Source of the DNA: Candidatus Zixiibacteriota bacterium
Lineage (GTDB): Bacteria; Zixibacteria; MSB-5A5; GN15; PGXB01
Assembly: GCA_016933955.1 (NCBI GenBank)
Contig: JAFGTT010000012.1
Location: forward strand, 62,001 to 126,000
Reading direction: 5' to 3'
DNA: 64,000 nt
Below, one piece after another: positions 1 through 7,943 of this stretch. A model generated the notes under the pieces. That model saw nothing but the letters and a program-made list of their open reading frames with translations, searched no databases and was not told the origin of the DNA. Every line of letters starts with the position of its first letter. Position 1 is the stretch's first letter. The position numbers and the translations under genes were made by a program.

Positions 1-170
1 TAGCTGTTGACCTGATCGGAGACAATGTACATGGCCCGGATATGTACATTATCGGGGTGCACGGCGGTCGGCGGCTTGATATTGCGATTGATAATATCCG
101 TCAGTTCCCGATAGCCTGATGGTTCCTTTTCGATCAGCGAGGCGGTAATACTTCCAACCAGATTTTTCAT
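1..170 (-). CDS. hypothetical protein, probable prophage structural gene (3' end outside window)
   Basis: An ATG at 168-170 is preceded by a strong ribosome binding site (GGAGGAAAA directly upstream), and 56 codons are open to the window edge. The visible N-terminus begins MKNLVGSITASL and contains a VHIRAMYIVSDQVNS stretch near its end. I do not recognise a named family. It lies downstream of portal and terminase genes on the same strand, so a virion or assembly function is an inference from position only. The C-terminus lies outside the window. Confidence 0.6.
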   Translation of the reverse strand, partial: MKNLVGSITASLIEKEPSGYRELTDIINRNIKPPTAVHPDNVHIRAMYIVSDQVNS

Positions 171-340
171 TTTTCCTCCATACTGAAGTCTGGCAGGCCG
201 GCAAATACCACCGAATCGATGCAGAAATTGTCCGCCCGATTTATGCAAGAGAATTCACAGCCTTTTCCGTCCAAATTAAGACAATCTGGTAATTAATTAT
301 TGGACAACTACTTACAAGGCCCGGCAAGATTTGGTTCCGA

Positions 341-356
341 TGGCATAAGTCTTGCA
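341..356 (+). promoter_or_regulatory. sigma-54 (-24/-12) promoter
   Basis: The 16-mer TGGCATAAGTCTTGCA matches the RpoN consensus TGGCAC-N5-TTGCW, with GG at 342-343 and GC at 354-355 separated by exactly 10 nt. It lies 44 nt upstream of the small gene at 400, on the strand opposite the flanking phage genes. The same element type recurs at 3470 and 60221. Confidence 0.75.
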
Positions 357-399
357 TTGGGGACCGGATGAATGGAATTGACGAAATGAGGTGATCGCT

Positions 400-519
400 A
401 TGGTCGTTTATAGAGCCAAAAAAAGAACTACTCTGAAGTGGATAATCGCCGCCATTATTTTTATTTCAGCCCTTTCGATAACTTTCAATGACGTCTATGG
501 CGCGGTTTCACCCTTTTAA
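400..519 (+). CDS. 39-aa single-span membrane or secreted peptide, sigma-54 driven
   Basis: The ATG at 400 follows a GAGGTGA ribosome binding site. The 39-residue product has a basic N-terminus (RAKKRTTLK), a hydrophobic segment (WIIAAIIFISALSI, about residues 14-27) and a short tail ending GAVSPF. This is the layout of a signal peptide or a one-pass membrane peptide. It stands alone on the plus strand inside a minus-strand phage module, with its own sigma-54 promoter at 341 and hairpins at 543 and 610 downstream, which is the organisation of a phage moron. I recognise no family. The evidence that it is real is the promoter, the ribosome binding site and the hydrophobic pattern; the function is unknown. 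Confidence 0.6.
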   Translation: MVVYRAKKRTTLKWIIAAIIFISALSITFNDVYGAVSPF

Positions 520-542
520 TTCGAAACAGAACAGAATGAAAA

Positions 543-576
543 TGCGCCGGTGTAACCGGTGTTTTGCACTGGCGCA
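543..576 (+). other. 10-bp stem-loop after the small peptide gene
   Basis: Inverted arms lie at 543-552 and 567-576 (TGCGCCGGTG pairing with CACTGGCGCA, one G-T pair) around a 14-nt loop, 24 nt after the stop of the 39-aa gene. There is no T-tract, so this is not a classical intrinsic terminator; it may be an RNA 3'-end stabiliser or a backup for the terminator at 610. Confidence 0.4.
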
Positions 577-609
577 GTGATTAGCAAACACCGCATTATC
601 TTAGCGATA

Positions 610-651
610 TGGCCTGGATTGCAGACCCGGATTCAGGCCATTTTATATTTT
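610..651 (+). terminator. intrinsic terminator of the small peptide unit
   Basis: The stem TGGCCTGGAT/ATTCAGGCCA (610-619 and 631-640) is followed by TTTTATATTTT. It reads on the plus strand and closes the unit started at 341. The T-tract overlaps the stop codon of the convergent terminase gene. Confidence 0.6.
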
Positions 652-1980
652 CCCCAGACGCGGTTTGATAACGGGTGTTTCCGGCTTGTACAACGGCCAG
701 AGAGCCAGCGCCAGGGCCATGACGCTGTCGCAGGTATTGTTATCGTCCCACCTCGCCGAACGCAGTTCATCTTCCAGCGACCAGATCCGTCCTTCGGCAT
801 CCGGGATTTCCCAGCGGGCATACCTGATTTTTTTCATACTGTGAAACAACTCCAGATTGGTCAGCAATTCCGCCTTGGAGCGGGCCGTGAAAATAAAAGT
901 CGTCGGATTATAATCCTGGAGTTGCGACACCACCACATCCCCCAATCCGGTGGCGTCAATCACCAGCCGCCCGGGATAAATCCGCTGGCGGGTCCGGATA
1001 TGTTCCAGGATAATATTCCAGTCCCATTTTCTGATCCTGACCAGATCGACCACGGTGCATCGTCCCTCAAAAACCTCTATCGTAATCCCGACCGTGGCGG
1101 TTTTTTTGCGAGCCAGATCCCAGCCGGATATATAAAAACGGTTTTTATCCGGCTGACCGGGAACTCGTTTCGGTGTATCATCCATCAGAGCGGCATCAAT
1201 ATCTTTGCCGGGAATGATCTCGCCTCCGGAATCGATAAATTGCCCCATGATATTCTGAGAAACCCGCTTATCGCTCAGATAACGAAGTTGCATGGACAGG
1301 TATTCATGAGAAATATAGCTGTTTTCCCGGGAATCGCCGTTTTGAATATAGGCATCGTCGGGACGATCCTTCAGTTCCATCATTTTTTTATAGAACCAGT
1401 TCCGCCCGTTCGGGGTTGAGATCAGATCAAGGCGCCCCCGGCGGTCGGCCAGACGCATTTTGATGACTTCATTAACCACATATTCGGCCTCATCCTCGAA
1501 GGCCACCTCGTCGAAAACAAAAAAATCATAATCGTTGCCCAGCAGATACTCCCCCCGATGCTGGGTCGACCGGGCTTCGATCAGGGCGCCGTTACCGAGG
1601 TAAATTCGGGGATATGGTGTCACTGTCATTTTTTTCACCAGTCCCTTTATCCGGCAGGAACCATTCAGAATTCTGAGAACGGTGTTGAATATGATCCGGG
1701 CCTGATCGAGCGTTATGCTGGCACAGACAATATTGTACCTGCCGGCCCGGTCGTACTGACGATCCCGGTAACGAAACAGGGCATGGTGAATGATCTTGAT
1801 CGCTTCGGCAAATGATTTCCCCCAGCGATTACCGGTAACCAGCAGGTTCTCGGCCTTAAGGCTGTTTTTCAGCCAGCGTTCCTGCCCCGGATGGGGCGTG
1901 ATATCCAGAAATTTAACGGCGAAAAACGCAATATCGCGGATGGCCCGCTTCCAGTCGGAATGTTCGAAAAGCGCGCCTAT
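643..1980 (-). CDS. phage terminase large subunit (TerL), non-canonical start
   Basis: This is the packaging motor: an N-terminal ATPase and a C-terminal RNase H-like nuclease. The frame encodes a Walker A motif (GNRWGKS, near 1822-1836), a Walker B motif (FFVFDE), a coupling motif (STPNG), and nuclease acidic motifs (GWDLARKKT, DATGLGD and a terminal DSVMALALA). About 445 aa is a normal TerL length. The first ATG/GTG/TTG in frame is the GTG at 1638, which is downstream of Walker A and cannot be the true start. The frame is open back to a stop at 2107-2109 without any standard start codon. The start drawn here is an ATA at 1978-1980 that overlaps the portal stop (ATATAG) with GGAG upstream, implying coupled translation from a rare codon. 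Frameshifting from the portal gene or decay of an original ATG are alternatives. Identity as TerL is firm; the start is not. Confidence 0.8.
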   Translation of the reverse strand: MGALFEHSDWKRAIRDIAFFAVKFLDITPHPGQERWLKNSLKAENLLVTGNRWGKSFAEAIKIIHHALFRYRDRQYDRAGRYNIVCASITLDQARIIFNTVLRILNGSCRIKGLVKKMTVTPYPRIYLGNGALIEARSTQHRGEYLLGNDYDFFVFDEVAFEDEAEYVVNEVIKMRLADRRGRLDLISTPNGRNWFYKKMMELKDRPDDAYIQNGDSRENSYISHEYLSMQLRYLSDKRVSQNIMGQFIDSGGEIIPGKDIDAALMDDTPKRVPGQPDKNRFYISGWDLARKKTATVGITIEVFEGRCTVVDLVRIRKWDWNIILEHIRTRQRIYPGRLVIDATGLGDVVVSQLQDYNPTTFIFTARSKAELLTNLELFHSMKKIRYARWEIPDAEGRIWSLEDELRSARWDDNNTCDSVMALALALWPLYKPETPVIKPRLGKI

Positions 1981-3236
1981 ATCAGTTCTCCGGCCAACCG
2001 GGCGGCATCCTCGCGAGTGACCAACCCGGCCTGGTACAATTTCAACAGACTGTCGATTCTTCCGCGGGCGATTTCGGCCCGGTCGGAAGCCAGGTAGGTC
2101 AGGGAATTATCGAACTGGTAACGACAGACGGCCTCGATACCTTTCAGGGCCAGTTCGATATTTCCCAGCCATTCCAGAAATCGGGCGGTCTGGCGCTGAA
2201 TCGAAATCACCTGGCGCATGACCAGGTCGTATTTGAATTGCGCCCAGTTGTGTGTCGTGCCGTAGCTGTAACCCAGCATGAACGGGGCCAGGCCGGTCCC
2301 GCCGCAAATCTCCTCGACCATGGCCCGATGGTTCAAAAACCAGGCATGGGTAACACCCTGGACATTTTTGGGGCCGATATATTCGATACTGACATTATCC
2401 CATGTCACCGGGTTGTCCTCGGTCCGGCAATCCCGGATCATTCCCACCGTTTCATCGAAATACTCATTGACCCGTTCAACATAGGCCGGGTCTGATTCGC
2501 CCGCCAGTTTTTCGGGGGGCGTTATTTTAACGTGTAGCCGGTGATACCCGGCATTATGAGTCGAACGACTCATATCATCGACCAGTTCCTGTTCGATGCG
2601 CGCGACAAAGGGGATGGCGCCCATGATCGAGCGCCCCAGACCGCTTTCAATATCGGCATTCAATCCGAAATAATAAAAGTCATTGCCATCAACCGTGACC
2701 TCATGGTCATCGGTAATCAGAACCAGACGGCGGCCGCCCCGGTTATCCCGGATCGAACCGACCAAAACCGGATCGACCGGGTCGAATCGCTCGATACCGC
2801 TCATATCACTTTTAAGACGGACATAACCGGCGAAGGCCCCATCAGTGAACAACCGGTCGAACAGCATCGGCAAAAATGATTCGGCTCCGGCCATGCGCTG
2901 AAACGAAAACGGGTAAATACCCAGCATCATCTCATCCAGATATTCCCGGGCCTTAGCCGAGACCGTTTCAGAAACCCGGCCGACAATATCGAAATGTCCC
3001 GGTGCCGCGGCCAGCCGGCTCCAGGTCCAGATACAGGCATTTAGCAGCGGCACATTATCCCGCAAAAACCGGTACAACCCGATCCTAAATCGCCGGGGAT
3101 AAAAACTACTATCATTCCAGATCATTTCATGGCGGGATGGTTTTATCACCGGAAGTCTCTGTCGTAGTTCAGATTCACCGGTTATGAAATCAATCACCTT
3201 CATCCTTGCATTTCTTTTTCTATTCTTAATAGCCAT
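1977..3236 (-). CDS. phage portal protein
   Basis: A 419-aa protein of portal type. It has a basic N-terminus, a central alpha/beta region, and the motifs WFLNHRAMVEEICGGTGLAP and YSYGTTHNWAQFKYDLVMRQV that resemble the stem/crown region of SPP1/HK97-type portals, followed by a helical C-terminus rich in Arg and Leu. The ATG at 3236 has AGGAGG eight nt upstream. It precedes terL on the same strand and overlaps its probable start. In most tailed phages terL comes first, so the order is inverted. The assignment rests on motif shape and on adjacency to TerL. Confidence 0.75.
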   Translation of the reverse strand: MAIKNRKRNARMKVIDFITGESELRQRLPVIKPSRHEMIWNDSSFYPRRFRIGLYRFLRDNVPLLNACIWTWSRLAAAPGHFDIVGRVSETVSAKAREYLDEMMLGIYPFSFQRMAGAESFLPMLFDRLFTDGAFAGYVRLKSDMSGIERFDPVDPVLVGSIRDNRGGRRLVLITDDHEVTVDGNDFYYFGLNADIESGLGRSIMGAIPFVARIEQELVDDMSRSTHNAGYHRLHVKITPPEKLAGESDPAYVERVNEYFDETVGMIRDCRTEDNPVTWDNVSIEYIGPKNVQGVTHAWFLNHRAMVEEICGGTGLAPFMLGYSYGTTHNWAQFKYDLVMRQVISIQRQTARFLEWLGNIELALKGIEAVCRYQFDNSLTYLASDRAEIARGRIDSLLKLYQAGLVTREDAARLAGELI

Positions 3237-3469
3237 TTAAATATCCTCCTGCGAGGCAATCTCAAATTCCATTAAACATTGAATTGATGTTAATTTGGAA
3301 GTTCCGCCGCTTGAGAGGTAAAATTTTTCATAGCATTAATAAAGAATCTTGCCTAAAAATTGCATAAAATTGCACAATCGGACCTGAAACTTGTTTAACA
3401 CACCACCACTAATCACATAACAAATTGATTTAAAATGACTTATATCAACACAGCAGAATGTCCGGCAGA

Positions 3470-3485
3470 TGGCATTAAGATTGCT
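3470..3485 (+). promoter_or_regulatory. sigma-54 (-24/-12) promoter of the PEP-CTERM gene
   Basis: TGGCATTAAGATTGCT has the invariant GG (3471-3472) and GC (3483-3484) ten nt apart. It lies 47 nt upstream of the ATG at 3532 in the divergent intergenic region 3237-3531. PEP-CTERM genes are known to be controlled by the sigma-54 activator PrsR and the kinase PrsK, which agrees with this placement. I see nothing else in the rest of this intergenic region. Confidence 0.8.
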
Positions 3486-3531
3486 ATTATTTTAACAAAA
3501 CTATAACTATATTTACAGAGAGAGACCCGCT

Positions 3532-4290
3532 ATGAAAAAGACATTAATGGCCCTGGTTATTTTGACTTTGGTTTGTTTCAGTTCCAGCTATGCGGCCTTC
3601 AGCTGGCAGTTATATGATTTCGGGACCGGACCGTTTGATGCCAATAACAACACCGCCCCGATTGATTATCCCTATGGCGTAGGGGAACTTCCTTCACCCG
3701 GTATGCTTGGTGAGGGCGGCGAGAATTTTGATCTGGAAGGTTTTCATTTTGCCACTCAGGGTAGCACTGTTCATCTGGCCCTGACTAATTCTTTCGGCTA
3801 CTCCGCTTATTCGACCGGATGGAATCGCAGTTATCATCTGGGTGACATTTTCTTTGGATTCGATGGTAACAAATATCAATATGCTATTGATGTCTCTGAA
3901 GGCAAATTGTATCAGGTGAATACTTATCGCGGAATTCCCGATAAACCGGGCACTTATTATAATTATACCGACATTCGTAACGCGGTCGGCGGCTGGGAAA
4001 TCACCAGTGGCAATTTCCTTGGCAATGTGACCAACCAGCGGACTTTATGGGCTGGTTTGGAAACCAACCCGTTGCAGGGCAACGGCGATACCTATGTCTG
4101 GGAATTCGCTTTTGACGCCAGTATGCTGGGGGGTTTAGACGGTCATAACTCCATTTCCTTCCACAATACCCTAGAATGCGGCAACGACTTGATGGAAGCC
4201 TCCTATAATATGGTTCCTGAACCGACCACCATGATTCTATTCGGTCTGGGTTTACTCGGAGTCGGTGCTATTCGTCGTAAAATCCGTTAA
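3532..4290 (+). CDS. PEP-CTERM domain exported protein
   Basis: A 252-aa exported protein with an N-terminal signal peptide (MKKTLMALVILTLVCF..., cleavage near SYA-AF) and a C-terminal sorting signal: VPEPTT, a hydrophobic helix (MILFGLGLLGVGAI) and a basic RRKIR tail. That is a textbook PEP-CTERM anchor for exosortase processing. The mature domain is rich in Gly, Tyr, Trp and Asn and looks like an all-beta extracellular domain. It is a monocistronic unit: sigma-54 promoter at 3470 and strong terminator at 4312. No exosortase gene is in this window. By family knowledge such proteins accompany exopolysaccharide export; the specific role is unknown. Confidence 0.9.
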   Translation: MKKTLMALVILTLVCFSSSYAAFSWQLYDFGTGPFDANNNTAPIDYPYGVGELPSPGMLGEGGENFDLEGFHFATQGSTVHLALTNSFGYSAYSTGWNRSYHLGDIFFGFDGNKYQYAIDVSEGKLYQVNTYRGIPDKPGTYYNYTDIRNAVGGWEITSGNFLGNVTNQRTLWAGLETNPLQGNGDTYVWEFAFDASMLGGLDGHNSISFHNTLECGNDLMEASYNMVPEPTTMILFGLGLLGVGAIRRKIR

Positions 4291-4311
4291 TACCAGTTTA
4301 ATAATAAGTTT

Positions 4312-4340
4312 AAAGCCGGGACTTGCTCCCGGCTTTTTTT
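4312..4340 (+). terminator. intrinsic terminator after the PEP-CTERM gene
   Basis: Stem AAAGCCGGGA/TCCCGGCTTT (4312-4321 and 4327-4336) with a 5-nt loop, followed by T4. Confidence 0.85.
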
Positions 4341-4352
4341 ATCTCCGCAGTC

Positions 4353-4380
4353 TTGACACCTGCTTTTTTTTTCGTATTTT
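4353..4380 (+). promoter_or_regulatory. sigma-70-type promoter
   Basis: TTGACA (4353-4358), 16-nt spacer, TATTTT (4375-4380), placed between the preceding terminator and the TPR lipoprotein gene. The -35/-10 pair is almost identical in form to that at 52969. Confidence 0.55.
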
Positions 4381-4446
4381 GATGCGCGAATTTCGGCAAC
4401 AACCGATTATACAACAGGAATATGAATCTTATAACAATCACCAGGG

Positions 4447-5976
4447 ATGGAAATCGTGAATCCTGAATATCACCGGCGATTCAGCATTAAAATAGTTATG
4501 GCGCTTTTGGCCATTTGCTGTATGATCGGATGTTCCTCGGAATCCGGTCGAAAAATTGTCTTCAAGGCTGAGCAACTCTATAATCAGGCTGAAAAACTGA
4601 AACAAAAGGCATCAATCAAACCTGAATTAAACGACACTGGCACCAGAGATCAGATTAAGCAGGCCTATCTCGCTGTTACCGATTATTGCTGGATCTACAT
4701 CGACTCACTGTCCGGTGAAAAAGACACGGCAGCACGAGTTGATCTGGAAACAATTGCCTTTCTGGCCGCCAATCGCCTGACCCAGATATATTTCGCAGGG
4801 GAAAATTACGATTCGGTGATTGCTGTTTCGAATCAATTACTTAATTTCACCAACCTCAAAGGCCCCCAGCGGCTGACCACTGAACTGAACCTGGCCTTCG
4901 CTCTCCAATCGCGGGGTGATCTGGAAAGCGCCGTGGGCATATACCACGCTCAAATGGATGCTTTCTATCCTCCCGTTGATAATAAGAATGATATTATCAC
5001 TTCGGTTCTCAATCTCCCCCTTGATATCATTAAAATATACCGTATGATCGGTTATGACTCCCTGGCGATAATCGAAACCAAAACCGGAGAGACCTATTAT
5101 AACAGGTTAATCAGTGACTGGCCCAATTCGGCTCTGGCCACCGCCGCCCGCAGTAATCTGGCCCGCCTCCATTATGATGCCGGGGCATGGGATAAAGCTA
5201 TCGCCGATCTCAGCCAACTGAAAGATTCAACCGGTCAGATCGATGTCGAAGCGACCATGATGATAGCTGAAATTACCTATAAAGGCAAAAAAAACTATGA
5301 TGAAGCCCTAAAACTGTATGATCAGCTATCGAAGCGGGTTCAGGACACTACCATTTTGCCCATGATTATGTTGCGTAAAGGAATAGCTTTATTCGACAAG
5401 AAAAAATACAACGATTGCCGGGAAATCATGTCGAAGATTAACGATAAATACCCGGGTTATTTCCAGAATAACTCCCTGCCGCAAAAATATATCGCCATGT
5501 CGTTCATGAAATTGGGCGACTGGATACGGGCCGAAAATGAGTATAAATGGCTGATCGATAATTATTCCACCTCGGAAGCCGCCTTCGATGCGCATCTGAC
5601 TATTGCCGACCATTACCAAAAGGCCAATAATAAGGATTTGACTCGAACCTGGTTTAGGAGGGCAGAGGAATTCTATTATGCTATGGCCAGGCAATATCCC
5701 GGCTCAGCAATCGAGGCTTCGGCCATATCCTACCTGGCGGAACTGGCCCGAATGCAGGAAAACTGGCCCCAGGCGGCGGGTTATCTTGAAGGTCTCTATA
5801 ATAAATTCCCCACGACCGATATCGGCCGAAAGGCCCTGGTCAATGCCGCCGCCGTTTATCGAGACAAACTCGACAATCCGGCCAAAGCGGACTCCCTGAT
5901 CGAAAGACTAAAGTCGGAACTATTCCCTCTGGACGATAGTAAAAATATTGATGTTATAACCGATGATATTAAGTAA
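4447..5976 (+). CDS. TPR-repeat lipoprotein
   Basis: A 509-aa lipoprotein. A hydrophobic segment ends in the lipobox CMIGC (Cys29), so it is lipidated and probably sits in the outer membrane facing the periplasm. The rest is helical tetratricopeptide-like repeats (for example EEAFYYAMARQYPGSAIEA-type pairs and a YbgF-like run around residues 230-480). Such proteins act as scaffolds; no partner can be named from sequence. The ATG at 4447 has a weak ribosome binding site; the GTG at 4456 is better spaced from AGGGATGG and would shorten the protein by three residues. It is probably co-transcribed with the secreted protein at 6008, 31 nt downstream. Confidence 0.8.
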   Translation: MEIVNPEYHRRFSIKIVMALLAICCMIGCSSESGRKIVFKAEQLYNQAEKLKQKASIKPELNDTGTRDQIKQAYLAVTDYCWIYIDSLSGEKDTAARVDLETIAFLAANRLTQIYFAGENYDSVIAVSNQLLNFTNLKGPQRLTTELNLAFALQSRGDLESAVGIYHAQMDAFYPPVDNKNDIITSVLNLPLDIIKIYRMIGYDSLAIIETKTGETYYNRLISDWPNSALATAARSNLARLHYDAGAWDKAIADLSQLKDSTGQIDVEATMMIAEITYKGKKNYDEALKLYDQLSKRVQDTTILPMIMLRKGIALFDKKKYNDCREIMSKINDKYPGYFQNNSLPQKYIAMSFMKLGDWIRAENEYKWLIDNYSTSEAAFDAHLTIADHYQKANNKDLTRTWFRRAEEFYYAMARQYPGSAIEASAISYLAELARMQENWPQAAGYLEGLYNKFPTTDIGRKALVNAAAVYRDKLDNPAKADSLIERLKSELFPLDDSKNIDVITDDIK

Positions 5977-6007
5977 AACCTATATACTTGTGTTTCATGG
6001 AGGTAAA

Positions 6008-6568
6008 ATGAGTTCAAGGAATCCCCTCATCTTGGCGACCTTAATGCTTCTGGTTCTATGCACCGGTCTCTTCGCGCAGGATGATAAGTATGGCAAAATC
6101 GACACGGTTTATGCCGAACCTTATCAGATCGATGCCAAAAACTGGGCTATTAATGTGTCAATGGTTAATGATGAAGAAATAATTGCGATTTCCATTCCGC
6201 TGACCTTTTCATCGGGGAAAACTAAAATCGTGGCCGACTCCACCATTTTCAAGGGCGGCGTGGCTCAGGATTTCCGGGTTAAATATGCCCGTGTCGATAC
6301 CACTACCCAGTGTCTCACCATCGGTTTAATAGCCGATGTGGGCGTATCAGTACCTCCCATTCCACCGGGAAAAGGACGCGTGGCCACAATCTTTATTTCC
6401 GCTCTCGATGACAGTGATATCGGCCCCCTGAAGGTCGATTCCACCACCACTCCTCCGGGTAATAATCTCCAGTTGGTAACGCCGCCGACCGAGGGAATCG
6501 TCCCGGTGTTTGTGGTCCTTGATGGCTCAAAAGCCACGAAATCGGAAGGAAAAGCCAAAAAAGAATAA
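6008..6568 (+). CDS. secreted cohesin-like domain protein
   Basis: A 186-aa exported protein. The ATG at 6008 is chosen because GGAGGT lies four nt upstream and a clean signal peptide follows (cleavage near LFA-QDD, residue 23). The longer frame from 5963 lacks both. The mature region is a single all-beta domain: alternating strands such as WAINVSMVNDEEIIAISIPLTF, a Gly-Gly-Val-Ala turn, and GKGRVATIFISAL. This resembles the strand pattern of cohesin domains, the partners of dockerins, and three dockerin-ended proteins lie elsewhere in the window. The cohesin assignment is by pattern only. It ends with a Lys-rich tail (KATKSEGKAKKE). Confidence 0.7.
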   Translation: MSSRNPLILATLMLLVLCTGLFAQDDKYGKIDTVYAEPYQIDAKNWAINVSMVNDEEIIAISIPLTFSSGKTKIVADSTIFKGGVAQDFRVKYARVDTTTQCLTIGLIADVGVSVPPIPPGKGRVATIFISALDDSDIGPLKVDSTTTPPGNNLQLVTPPTEGIVPVFVVLDGSKATKSEGKAKKE

Positions 6569-6587
6569 AGGCAATCTGATGATAAAA

Positions 6588-6620
6588 AAACCCGGTTGGC
6601 ATCAACCGGGTTTTTTTATT
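6588..6620. terminator. bidirectional intrinsic terminator
   Basis: Stem AAACCCGGTTG/CAACCGGGTTT around a GCAT loop with an A-tract on the left and T7 on the right. It serves the plus-strand gene ending at 6568 and the convergent minus-strand gene ending at 6616, whose stop codon lies inside the T-tract. Confidence 0.85.
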
Positions 6621-7824
6621 CCCCTTTGTATCGGGTATAAAGAGTCTCCCGCCGTCTTTTAATAAGAAATTTCTCCAGTTGTTTTTTCAATTCCGGGGGG
6701 AGTTTTTCCGTGATATAAAACTCCTTATAAAGCACATTCTGATCAAGTTTGAAGCATTCCTCAAGATTGAACCGGCGGGCAAGATATGAAATCTCAAGAT
6801 AATCATCTTCGGAGGCGGTCTTTGACGGAAACATTTCCTCATCCTTGAAACTGACCCTTACCAATCCCTGATCGCCTTCCAGACTGCTGACATCAAAATC
6901 CTCACAATATTTGACAATATCAGTCTTGAGAGCTTTCATCTCGGTCTCAATCTGTTTTTTCTTTTCATTGAGGCTTAAATATTCACCGGCCATCCGGGAT
7001 CCGATACCGGGATCGAATTCAACCTCGATTTCCTCGTCGAGTGCCAGGCGATGACGTTTAGCCGGGCACAACTCGAAATAAATACACCAATCACATATAG
7101 CCGACTCCTGCGGCGGGAAATCATCGAACTTCACTGCTCTCTCAATCTCCAGAATTTTCTGGTACGTTCGATAACGAATCTCGTCGAGCTTGTCTTTATC
7201 CATAACCGCTTTCATTTCCACGCCCTGACGAAGAAATATCTGCTTCAACTCGAACCGGTCGAAATCGGGCCAGAGATAGCTCACCCCCATTTGATACAAT
7301 CCCATCTGAGCATCATCCTCAAGAACATGCTGAGTCGGTAAAAAGGCCTTGGTTTTGTAATCGACAATCTCCACTACCCCGTCAGCCCGGCGGCTGATTC
7401 GATCCACCTTGGCATTAATCATAAACCGGCTCTCCGGGTCAAGCGGAAATGAAATGCTTTTTTCAAGCGCCAGAACATCGCCGTCATCGAACGGATGATA
7501 CTTATCATAATAGCGTTTCAGAGCTTCCTCACCCACCCGGATATAATCATCGACACCGAGATTCTCCCTGGTGACTTTGATTCTGTCCCGATCGGGGCCA
7601 TCCCAATGCTCATGATAAATACCGAGAAGCTCATTGACCGTTAACAGTTTCCCGTTCAATTTCAGGGAATATAATTTCTCGAGGGCATGATGAACCGCAT
7701 TGCCCAGGAAAGCCTCAACCCCGACCGGCTTTTCCACCGCCGCCTTTTCGATATACTGAAATTTATATTGCCGCGGGCAGGTTTGGAATGTCTCAATCCG
7801 GGAATTGCTGTACGAGCGAGCCAT
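6616..7824 (-). CDS. RecB-like PD-(D/E)XK nuclease with Fe-S cysteines
   Basis: A 402-aa stand-alone nuclease of the PDDEXK_1 (RecB/Cas4/AddB-like) family. The N-terminus has the family signature SxSRIETFxxCPRQYKFQY with Cys16, then GNAVHHALE. The catalytic core VDRIS...EIVDYKTK lies near residues 135-158 (Asp and the Asp-x-Lys pair), then a QMGLYQMG helix. A C-terminal cysteine triplet ICDWCIYFELC (about 243-255) together with Cys16 forms the 4Fe-4S staple of AddB/Cas4 nucleases. The C-terminal third is helical. No helicase or CRISPR genes are nearby, so a repair role is likely but its substrate is unknown. It is monocistronic and faces terminators on both sides. Confidence 0.88.
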   Translation of the reverse strand: MARSYSNSRIETFQTCPRQYKFQYIEKAAVEKPVGVEAFLGNAVHHALEKLYSLKLNGKLLTVNELLGIYHEHWDGPDRDRIKVTRENLGVDDYIRVGEEALKRYYDKYHPFDDGDVLALEKSISFPLDPESRFMINAKVDRISRRADGVVEIVDYKTKAFLPTQHVLEDDAQMGLYQMGVSYLWPDFDRFELKQIFLRQGVEMKAVMDKDKLDEIRYRTYQKILEIERAVKFDDFPPQESAICDWCIYFELCPAKRHRLALDEEIEVEFDPGIGSRMAGEYLSLNEKKKQIETEMKALKTDIVKYCEDFDVSSLEGDQGLVRVSFKDEEMFPSKTASEDDYLEISYLARRFNLEECFKLDQNVLYKEFYITEKLPPELKKQLEKFLIKRRRETLYTRYKGE

Positions 7825-7893
7825 AAAAGCCTCCGTCGTTATTTTACTTCATGGGATTATACGATACCCCTTTCTCTCAGGCAATCACATAAT

Positions 7894-7919
7894 AAAAAAA
7901 AGCCCCGTTGAAGCGGGGC
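7894..7919 (-). terminator. intrinsic terminator of the barrel protein gene
   Basis: On the minus strand a GCCCCG-based stem (7902-7907 and 7914-7919) is followed by T8 (A8 at 7894-7901). Confidence 0.8.
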
Positions 7920-7943
7920 CTGATATTTATCGGTTCAATTATC

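Noticed and set aside
559-1419. Long plus-strand reading frame (286 codons) opposite the terminase gene
   Set aside because: Antisense of TerL, whose motifs are unmistakable; no ribosome binding site or recognisable protein features.
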